Of a stretch of 48,329 bases of DNA, positions 42,285 through 48,329 are shown one piece after another. The position numbers were made by a program, and so were the translations under genes. The notes below the pieces were generated by a model, which made no database searches, was not told the origin of the DNA, and saw only the letters and a list, made by a program, of their open reading frames with translations. Source of the stretch: Streptomyces altiplanensis (lineage in GTDB: Bacteria; Actinomycetota; Actinomycetes; Streptomycetales; Streptomycetaceae); the NCBI GenBank assembly GCA_003719395.1, contig RHMC01000042.1, forward strand, positions 1 through 48,329, read 5' to 3'. How positions within the stretch are numbered: position 1 is the stretch's first letter; every line of letters begins with the position of its first letter.

Positions 42285-42785
42285 ATGCCTCCCAGCCATC
42301 CGTCGCGCCCGCAAGACCTGGCGCACACCGCTTCCGACGTGACGGATCTGCTCGCGGTCCTCTGGGGAAGGGCGCAGCTGAAGGCTCCCGCCGGACCGAT
42401 CTCGCCCTCGCAGCTTCGCGCGCTGCTGGCGATCGAGCGTCTGGAGGGCGGCAACCTGCGGACGCTGGGCGAGGCGCTGGGGTCCAGTCCTCCCGCCACG
42501 AGCCGGCTGTGCGACCGCCTGGAGGCGGCCGGCCTGGTGGAGCGGCGGCTCAGTCCGGCCAGCCGCCGCGAAGTGCAGTTGTACCTGAGCAGGCCGGGAC
42601 GGGCGCTGCTCGGTGAGGTACGCGAGTGCCAGGTACAGGAACTTCGCCCCGTACTCGAGATGATGTCGTCCGAAGCCCTGGCGCAGCTGGCCACCGGCCT
42701 CGCCGCGTTCGGGGACGCCGCCGCCTCGGCGATCGACGGCGGCGCCGCGGACGGCGCCCCCATGCGTGTGGTGCGCCCCGCCTGA
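42285..42785 (+). CDS. MarR-family transcriptional regulator
   Basis: 166 residues. Winged helix: ISPSQLRALLAIERLEGGNLRTLGEALGSSPPATSRLCDRLEAAGLVERRLSPASRREVQLYLS, with the basic wing R-R-E. ATG 42285 is assumed; an earlier GTG (42189) would add a repetitive YRPV segment. Two 16-bp GTTG...CAAC palindromes, one directly downstream before the phosphatase operon (42833) and one at 46684, are likely operators. It may link the stress sigma factor to the kinase/phosphatase genes. Confidence 0.85.
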   Translation: MPPSHPSRPQDLAHTASDVTDLLAVLWGRAQLKAPAGPISPSQLRALLAIERLEGGNLRTLGEALGSSPPATSRLCDRLEAAGLVERRLSPASRREVQLYLSRPGRALLGEVRECQVQELRPVLEMMSSEALAQLATGLAAFGDAAASAIDGGAADGAPMRVVRPA

Positions 42786-42832
42786 CGACGGGACGGAGAC
42801 CCGGGTGTCCGAGCTCATCCCACACAGCAATT

Positions 42833-42848
42833 GTTGTCAAAAGACAAC
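42833..42848 (+). promoter_or_regulatory. Palindrome GTTGTCAAAAGACAAC, probable MarR operator
   Basis: Perfect 6-bp arms around AAAA, 80 bp upstream of the phosphatase operon and just after marR. The flanks are A/T-rich. It shares the GTTG...CAAC frame with 46684-46699. Confidence 0.65.
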
Positions 42849-42927
42849 TAATCGTTCTACTCTCTTCGCGGACGCACCGGGCGGCCCTGCGGACCAGGTC
42901 GGCCGCGGTGAGAGGAGGAACCCTGAC

Positions 42928-44133
42928 ATGGGGACCGTCTCCGATCCCGCCCACACCGCGCTGTGGAACTGGGAACAGCCGACCGTACTGCTCATCGAGG
43001 ACGACCCCGGCGACGCGCTGCTCGTCGAGGAGCTGGTCGCCGACGGCGGCGTCTCCATGGAACTCCGCTGGGCCAGGTCGCTGGCGGACGCCCTCGACCA
43101 GCTGTCCTCGGAGATGCCGCACTGCATCCTGCTCGACCTCCACCTGCCGGACGCCCAGGGCCTGGAGGCCCTGCGGAAGGTCCTGGGGCACGCGGACGGC
43201 TCCGCGGTGGTGGTCCTGACCGGACTCGCCGAGGAGCAGTCCGCCCTGGCGGCGGTCGCGGCGGGCGCCCAGGACTACCTCATCAAGGGACGGCTGGAAG
43301 CGGACCTGTTCGTACGCGCCATCCGTTACGCGATCCAGCGCAAGCAGACCGAACAAGCGGCCTCCGCCCTGCAGGCCGGCCAGCTGCGCGCCCAGGAGAA
43401 CGCCCGTCTCGAACGCGGCCTGCTGCCCACCCCCCTCCTGCTCGACAAGAGCGTCGAGGTCTGCGCCCGCTACCAGCCCGGCCGCGCCCAGGCCCTCCTG
43501 GGCGGGGACTTCTACGACGTCGTGCAGACCTCCGACGGCACGACGCACGCGGTGGTGGGCGACGTGTCGGGCCACGGCCCCGACGAAGCAGCCCTGGGCG
43601 TGTGCCTGCGCGTGGCCTGGCGGTCGTTCGTACTGGCCGGGGCCCGCGGCGAGGAACTGCTGGGCCTGCTGGAGCGGATGCTCGTCGCGGAACGCTCCGG
43701 ACCGGAGATCTTCGCCACCCTCACCTGCCTGAGCCACACCGCCGGGGAAAACCACGTGAACGTGTTGCGGGCCGGCCACCCCGGCCTGCTGATGCGCTCG
43801 CCGGACGGCGGCGTACACCTGGAGGAAGTCCCGGGAGGCCCGGTGCTCGGGCTGCTGCCCGGTATGGCCAGGTGGCCGGTCACCCCCCTCCCGGTGGCCG
43901 TCGGCGAGGCCATGGTGCTGTTCACCGACGGACTGATCGAAGGGCGCACCGGACAGGGCACGGAGCGCCTGGGCGAGCAGGGGCTCCTCGACATCGCCCG
44001 CCGCCACGCGCACCGGCCCGCCGACGCCTTCGTCGACTCCCTCATCCACACCGCGCAGTCGCTCGCGGCGGACAGCGGCGGGCTGGCCGACGACGTCGCC
44101 GTACTTCACCTGGAATGGAAGAGCACCACGTGA
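42928..44133 (+). CDS. Response-regulator receiver fused to PP2C/RsbU-type phosphatase
   Basis: 401 residues. A receiver domain (VLLIEDDPGDALLVEELV, phospho-acceptor Asp in CILLDLHLPDAQG, Lys in DYLIKGRLEAD) is joined by a helical linker to a SpoIIE/RsbU phosphatase domain. Metal-binding motifs are intact: LLGGDFYDVV, VVGDVSGHGPDEAAL, VLFTDGLIEGR and GLADDVAVL. It would dephosphorylate a STAS anti-anti-sigma protein and release a SigB-type factor when its receiver is phosphorylated. ATG 42928 follows GAGGAGG. The stop overlaps the kinase start (GTGA), giving an operon of phosphatase, kinase and receiver. Confidence 0.92.
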   Translation: MGTVSDPAHTALWNWEQPTVLLIEDDPGDALLVEELVADGGVSMELRWARSLADALDQLSSEMPHCILLDLHLPDAQGLEALRKVLGHADGSAVVVLTGLAEEQSALAAVAAGAQDYLIKGRLEADLFVRAIRYAIQRKQTEQAASALQAGQLRAQENARLERGLLPTPLLLDKSVEVCARYQPGRAQALLGGDFYDVVQTSDGTTHAVVGDVSGHGPDEAALGVCLRVAWRSFVLAGARGEELLGLLERMLVAERSGPEIFATLTCLSHTAGENHVNVLRAGHPGLLMRSPDGGVHLEEVPGGPVLGLLPGMARWPVTPLPVAVGEAMVLFTDGLIEGRTGQGTERLGEQGLLDIARRHAHRPADAFVDSLIHTAQSLAADSGGLADDVAVLHLEWKSTT

Positions 44134-45781
44134 CACCCGTACAGCACCAGCACCCGGCCGCCGGCTCCGAGCCGTCCCGGCGCCTGACCGTGCGGGGCTG
44201 GTTCCTGCTCGCCCTGGCCGTCATGGGCGCCCTGACCGTCGTCGCGGCCGGGGTGGGAGCGGCCGTGCTGTCGCGCACCGCCGAGGCCACGGACCACCTG
44301 GTCGACCACATCGCCCCGGCCGGCGCCGAGGCCTTCCAGCTCCAGGCCGCCCTGCTGGACCAGGAGACCGGCGTACGGGGCTACCTCCTGACCGGTGACA
44401 AGGCGCTGCTGGAGCCCTACCGTCGCGGAATCACCGCCGAAACCCGCGCGCGCGAACGGCTGGTGGAACTGACCCGCCGCTCACCCCGCCAGGCCGCCGA
44501 CCTCCGCGCGATCGACCGGGCGGTGCGCACCTGGCGCGAGGACTTCGCCGCGCCGGCCGTCGCCGGCGAGCGGGAGACCGGCGCCGCCGCCGCCTCCTCC
44601 GTGGCCGAGGGCAAGCAGGCCTTCGACGTCGTACGCGAACGGCTCGACACCCAGCAGGCCCGGCTGGAGCAGGACCGCGACCGGGCGCGCGCGTCCCTCG
44701 GCGAGGCGCGTTCCGAGCGGGACCGCGCGCTCTACGCCGTCCTGGCCGCGTTCCTGCTGACCGGCGTGGCGCTGGCGGCCCTCCTGCAATTCACCGTCGC
44801 CCGCCCGCTCACGGCGGCGCGCACCGCGCCCGGCGCGTCGCGGAAGGGGACTTCGACCACCACATCCCCGCCCGGGGACCCGCCGATCTGCGGGCGGTCT
44901 CCCGGGCGGTGGAGGAGATGCGCCTGCGCGTGGTCACCGAACTCGCCACCTCCAAGACCAGCGAAGCCGCGCTGTCCCGGCAGGCGGCGGACCTCGACGC
45001 CCACGCCGTGGAACTGCGCCGGTCCAACGAGGAGCTGGAGCAGTTCGCTTACGTCGCCTCGCACGACCTCCAGGAACCACTGCGGAAGGTCGCCTCCTTC
45101 TGCCAGCTGCTGGAGAAGCGCTACGGCGACCAGCTCGACGAGCGCGGCACCCAGTACATCGCCTTCGCGGTCGACGGTGCCAAGCGCATGCAGATCCTCA
45201 TCAACGACCTGCTCACGTTCTCCCGCGTGGGCCGTCTCAACGACGCCCATGAGACCGTGGCGCTGGACACGGTCGTCGACCGGGCCGTACGCAACCTGGC
45301 CGCCGCCGTCGAGGAGAGCGACGCGCGCGTCGACCGGCCGCAGGAGCTGCCGCAGGTGACGGGGGACCCGACCCTGCTCACCATGTTGTGGCAGAACCTG
45401 ATCGGCAACGCCATCAAGTTCCGCGCCCCGGAGCGCACGCCGCACGTCGAGGTCACCGTCGACCGCGGGGAGGAGCCGGGGTTCTGGCAGTTCGCGGTGA
45501 CCGACAACGGCATCGGCATCCCCGCCGAATTCGCCGACAAGGTCTTCGTCATCTTCCAGCGCCTGCACTCCCGCGACAGCTACGCGGGCACCGGAATAGG
45601 CTTGTCCCTGTGCAAGAAGATCGTCGAGCACAGCGGCGGGCGCATCTGGATCGACCCCACGCGCGCCGAAGGCACCCGCCTGGTCTTCACGCTCCCCGAC
45701 GCCGCCCCGCAGACGGCTTCGGAGCCGTCCGCCGAAGGGCCCCAGGAGGCCCCCGCCATCACGGGAAGAGGCCCCGCATGA
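44130..45781 (+). pseudogene. CHASE3 sensor histidine kinase, frameshifted
   Basis: Membrane sensor. N-terminal transmembrane helix (FLLALAVMGALTVVAAGVGAAVL), a periplasmic CHASE3 domain (LLDQETGVRGYLLTGDKALLEPY), a second helix (YAVLAAFLLTGVALAALLQF), then a HAMP-like segment. At about 44829 one base is missing, so TARR is followed by VAEGDFDHH in the next frame. The kinase core is then intact: H-box YVASHDLQEPLRK, NLIGNAIKF, VTDNGIGIP, GTGIGLSLCKKIVEHSGG. It resembles bacteriophytochrome-type cores. The stop overlaps the next gene (ATGA). All motifs survive, so a sequencing deletion is plausible. Confidence 0.87.
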
Positions 45782-46221
45782 CCACCCCGCAGCCCGAGCC
45801 GGTAGAAGTGCTCCTCGTCGAGGACGACGCGGGCGACGAGCTCATGACCCGCGAGGCGTTCGAGGACAACAAGATCGGCAACACCCTCCACGTCGTACGG
45901 GACGGGCTGGAGGCCCTCGACTTCCTCTACCGGCGCGGGGAGTACGCCGACGCGCCGCGGCCCGACCTCATCCTCCTCGACCTGAACCTGCCGAAGTACG
46001 ACGGCCGCCAGGTGCTGGAGCAGATCAAGTCCGACCCGGACCTCAGCCTCATCCCCGTCGTCGTCCTCACCACCTCCTCGGCCGAGGAGGACATCCTGCG
46101 CAGCTACAAGCTCCACGCCAACGCCTACGTGACGAAGCCCGTCGACCTGGACCAGTTCATTCTGGCCATTCGTCAGATCGACGACTTCTTCGTCACCGTG
46201 GTGAAGCTGCCCCGCCGCTGA
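45778..46221 (+). CDS. Single-domain response regulator (Rcp1-like)
   Basis: 147 residues and only a receiver domain: VLLVEDDAGDELMTREAF, acceptor Asp in LILLDLNLPKYDG, switch Thr in VVLTTSSAEED and Lys in AYVTKPVDLDQF. It has no output domain. The insertion YRRGEYADAPRPD and the length match the Rcp1 class, which partners with CHASE3 or phytochrome-like kinases. ATG 45778 overlaps the kinase stop. It is the last gene of the operon. Confidence 0.9.
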   Translation: MTTPQPEPVEVLLVEDDAGDELMTREAFEDNKIGNTLHVVRDGLEALDFLYRRGEYADAPRPDLILLDLNLPKYDGRQVLEQIKSDPDLSLIPVVVLTTSSAEEDILRSYKLHANAYVTKPVDLDQFILAIRQIDDFFVTVVKLPRR

Positions 46222-46229
46222 CGCCCGCC

Positions 46230-46248
46230 CCCGGGCCTACGGCCCGGG
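46230..46248. terminator. Hairpin between convergent genes
   Basis: CCCGGGCC, loop TAC, GGCCCGGG: a perfect 8-bp stem between the response regulator and the STAS gene, whose stop codon lies in it. Confidence 0.75.
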
Positions 46249-46596
46249 TATGGCGCCGACCGCCGCATCCTGGCTGTCACGGATGATGAAGGCGGTGTCC
46301 AGCCCCAGGACCCGCAGCAGACGCATGACCAGCGCCGAGGGCGCGGCGATGCGCAGGCGGTTCCCGAGCCGGGGACGCGCCCGCAGCAACGCGTTGATCA
46401 TCGCGGTGTCGGCGAACTGCACGGCCGACAGATCCAGCACGACCGGTGTCTCCCCCTGGCGCCCGGCGCCGTCCAGCGCCAGGCGCAGGGGTTCGACGGA
46501 ATCCAGGTCCACTTCGCCGCGCAGAGCGAGAATGTGAGCGCGTTCGGATCGATGGCTGACGAGGAGCATGCGCTGATCGGTGCTACAAGTGTGCAC
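46237..46596 (-). CDS. STAS-domain protein (anti-anti-sigma-like)
   Basis: 119 residues. STAS fold: ILALRGEVDLDSVEPLRLAL, VVLDLSAVQFADTAMINALLRAR, LRIAAPSALVMRLLRVLGLD. In SpoIIAA/RsbV the phosphorylated Ser lies in a DSSG loop; here the loop reads DTAM, with Thr then Ala. It may be a constitutively active variant or be phosphorylated on Thr. GTG 46596 follows GAGGGG. Its promoter is shared with the divergent phosphatase gene, across the 46684-46699 palindrome. Confidence 0.85.
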   Translation of the reverse strand: MHTCSTDQRMLLVSHRSERAHILALRGEVDLDSVEPLRLALDGAGRQGETPVVLDLSAVQFADTAMINALLRARPRLGNRLRIAAPSALVMRLLRVLGLDTAFIIRDSQDAAVGAIPGP

Positions 46597-46683
46597 AACT
46601 GGCCCCTCAGATGTGGCAGCGAAAACCGGCTGGTGCCGGCGCGACTGCCCCGATGGTGCGGCAGAATCACCCTAGGGCGAACA

Positions 46684-46699
46684 GTTGCTACTTAGCAAC
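46684..46699. promoter_or_regulatory. Palindrome GTTGCTACTTAGCAAC between divergent STAS and phosphatase genes
   Basis: 7-bp arms around CT. It has the same length and GTTG/CAAC ends as 42833-42848, so the same MarR regulator may bind both. Confidence 0.6.
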
Positions 46700-46768
46700 A
46701 CTCCCTGCTCGTCAACAGTTCGCTTCCACTCCCAGTACCTCACTTCTGACAAAAGAGGCCAACCGACC

Positions 46769-47944
46769 GTGACGCCTTTCCTGGCCGTGGAGCGTGCCGT
46801 CCGCACCGCCGCACCGCACGCCCTCCTCGATACGGCCCGTGCCGCACTGGTCGAGCACTACGAAGCCGTCGCCGTCGACCTGCTGATGGCCGACTACGGC
46901 CTCACGGTCCTCCAGCCCGTCACCGCCCTGCCCCACACCGCGCGGGCGCTCCCCGTCCACTCCAGCCCCGAAGGCCGCGCCTTCGGCAGCCAGGAGGCGT
47001 ACGGGCAGTACGTCGCCGGGGACGGCACCGTGGCCCTGCACCTCCCGGTGACCGTGCACGGGGACCGCCTCGGCATCCTGACCGTGAGACTTTCCAGACA
47101 CAGATGCACGCCCGAGGCCATCGAAGAACTCACCGAGATCGCCGAACTCCTCGGTCACGAAATCATCGTCGCCGAGCGCGACACCGATCTGTACCTCCAG
47201 GCCCGCCGCGTCAGCCGCCTCACCCTGGCCGCCGAAATGCAGTGGCAGCTCCTGCCCGGCCGCGCCTGTACCCGCCAGGAGTACGCCATCGGAGCCCAGC
47301 TGGAGCCGGCGTACGCCATCCACGGCGACAACTTCGACTGGGCCACCACCGCGGAGACCCTCACCCTCACCGTCACCAACGGAATGGGCGAGGGAATCGA
47401 GGCGTCCCTCCTCACCAACCTCGCCGTAAACGCGCTGCGCAACGCCCGCCGCGCCGGCATCGGCATCGCCGACCAGGCCGCGCTCGCCGACCAGGCGATC
47501 TACGGCCAGCACCACGGAGCGGCGTACGTCTCGACCCTCATCCTCTCCTTCGAACTGGCCACCGGCCGGGCACAGGTGGTCGACGCCGGATCCCCCCAGC
47601 TGTGGCGCCAGCGCGACAAGACCGTCGAGCGCGTGCCCTTCGAGGCGCAGCTCCCGCTCGGCATGTTCGACGAGACGGCGTACGTCGCCCAGGACTTCCA
47701 CGCACTCCCCGGCGACCGGCTGGTCTTCGTCAGCGACGGCGTGTACGACGCCGCGACCCGCGCCGGAGAGGCGTACGGCGAACGGGCCCTGGCACGGGCC
47801 ATCCAGGCGGCGAGCCTCCTGCCCGCCGCGGCCGTCCCCCGCGCGGTCCTGCGCGAACTGGCGTCGACCCGCGAGGCCGACGCGGACACCGCCGACGACG
47901 CCCTCGTCGTGTGCCTGGACTGGTTCGGCCGGGACGAGGGCTGA
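46769..47944 (+). CDS. PP2C/SpoIIE-type phosphatase, divergent active site
   Basis: 391 residues. The N-terminal ~170 residues form a GAF-like sensing region (DLLMADYGLTVLQPV ... VTVHGDRLGILTVRLS). The C-terminal part is a SpoIIE-type phosphatase: AIHGDNFDWATT, LTVTNGMGEGIEASLL, VVDAGSPQLWRQR, FVSDGVYDAATR and TADDALVVCL. Instead of the usual GDFYD and D-x-x-GHG it has GDNFD and N-G-M-G-E-G, so one metal-binding Asp is Asn and the His is Glu. It may be weak or catalytically dead. GTG 46769 has AGAGG about 11 bases upstream. Confidence 0.85.
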   Translation: MTPFLAVERAVRTAAPHALLDTARAALVEHYEAVAVDLLMADYGLTVLQPVTALPHTARALPVHSSPEGRAFGSQEAYGQYVAGDGTVALHLPVTVHGDRLGILTVRLSRHRCTPEAIEELTEIAELLGHEIIVAERDTDLYLQARRVSRLTLAAEMQWQLLPGRACTRQEYAIGAQLEPAYAIHGDNFDWATTAETLTLTVTNGMGEGIEASLLTNLAVNALRNARRAGIGIADQAALADQAIYGQHHGAAYVSTLILSFELATGRAQVVDAGSPQLWRQRDKTVERVPFEAQLPLGMFDETAYVAQDFHALPGDRLVFVSDGVYDAATRAGEAYGERALARAIQAASLLPAAAVPRAVLRELASTREADADTADDALVVCLDWFGRDEG

Positions 47945-48020
47945 AGTTAACACGGTGTGAAACCGGGCAGAAGCCCCAAGGTCACCGGAGATTGATTTCC
48001 TGCCACCGAGGGTGAATGAC

Positions 48021-48329
48021 ATGAACCACCCGCATGCCATCAGTGACCACAGGGACCACAGGGACCACAGGAACCGCAGGGTCCGCCTCGCCCACCGGAC
48101 GGTCCGCCCGGCCACGGCGGGCGAAGCACGCGACGCCACGCGCGCGTTCCTGTCCAACCTGGCCCAGGCGCCCGGTCCGGAGACCATCGACAACGTGGTG
48201 CTGGTGGTCTCCGAGCTGGTCACGAACGCACTGCGGCACGCGGGGCGGCCTCACCAAAACTGCGCCTGGCCGCGCTGCGGTCCACGGTGCAGGTGACCGT
48301 GCAGGACCCGAGCCCGGCCCGCCCCCCGC
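48021..48329 (+). pseudogene. RsbW-like anti-sigma ATPase, truncated by window end and frameshifted
   Basis: The N-terminus carries a 9-bp tandem repeat (SDHRDHRDHRN). Then come VRPATAGEARDATRAFLS and the N-box VVLVVSELVTNALRHA of HATPase_c_2 serine kinases that inhibit SigB-type factors. Extra bases at about 48250 (GGGG) and about 48263 (AAAA) shift the frame twice. Removing one from each gives GGLTKLRLAALRSTVQVTVQ, the expected continuation. Two homopolymer insertions 13-15 bases apart suggest sequencing error. ATG 48021 follows GAGG; an in-frame GTG at 48012 is an alternative. Confidence 0.75.

Overview
The window is very GC-rich DNA from the chromosome of a Streptomyces or close relative. 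Supporting signs are the strong third-codon G/C bias, the dnaK promoter with HspR (HAIR) repeats, GTG starts with four-base GTGA overlaps, and a pSAM2-type integrative element in a tRNA gene. Everything was read by eye; no database search was run.

Layout. 1-9.3 kb is chromosomal: the 5' part of dnaK (minus), a short sugar transferase, an EtfD-like membrane Fe-S oxidoreductase, a seven-repeat FG-GAP secreted protein and a broken FG-GAP lipoprotein, a Yip1-type membrane protein, a phosphoribosyltransferase coupled to dcd, and a small zinc-ribbon protein. tRNA-Gly(CCC) lies at 9461-9534. From its 3' end to 21203 runs an apparently complete actinomycete integrative and conjugative element (AICE) of about 11.7 kb. 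Twelve genes (OB-fold-like protein, TraSA/FtsK translocase, Spd-like proteins, a diguanylate cyclase, RepSA, Xis, Int) read leftwards as one probable operon. A GntR regulator with three matching palindromic operators sits next to them, with a divergent Nudix (Pif-like) gene and a truncated colicin-immunity-like gene. The right end holds a large inverted repeat and a probable modified-base-dependent restriction enzyme (SRA-like plus PD-(D/E)XK).

21.2-25.8 kb is a stack of older remnants. Three more copies of the tRNA 3' end (22654, 23720, 25733), each with its own terminator hairpin, separate a PIN/HTH toxin-antitoxin pair, a VapBC-like pair, and a decayed SARP-like fragment plus a PASTA protein. 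Divergence from the tRNA rises with distance, giving a relative chronology of insertions.

25.8-48.3 kb is chromosomal again: an iron-box-preceded peptide/metal-type ABC transporter with frameshifts and no ATPase, an LCP cell-wall ligase, an AhpD-like gene divergent from an ECF41-type sigma factor, a degenerate PEP mutase, a resuscitation-promoting factor, a D-glucarate catabolic cluster (kdgD, LysR, MFS, gudD) with two disabled genes, a Ser/Thr kinase, and a SigB/SigF-type signalling cluster (sigma factor, MarR, two PP2C phosphatases, CHASE3 histidine kinase, response regulator, STAS protein, RsbW-like ATPase).

A caution applies to the chromosomal part: at least seven genes carry single-base frameshifts, including two homopolymer insertions 13-15 bases apart at the right end. 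Sequencing error must be excluded before these are treated as true pseudogenes. The AICE has no frameshift that I can see.
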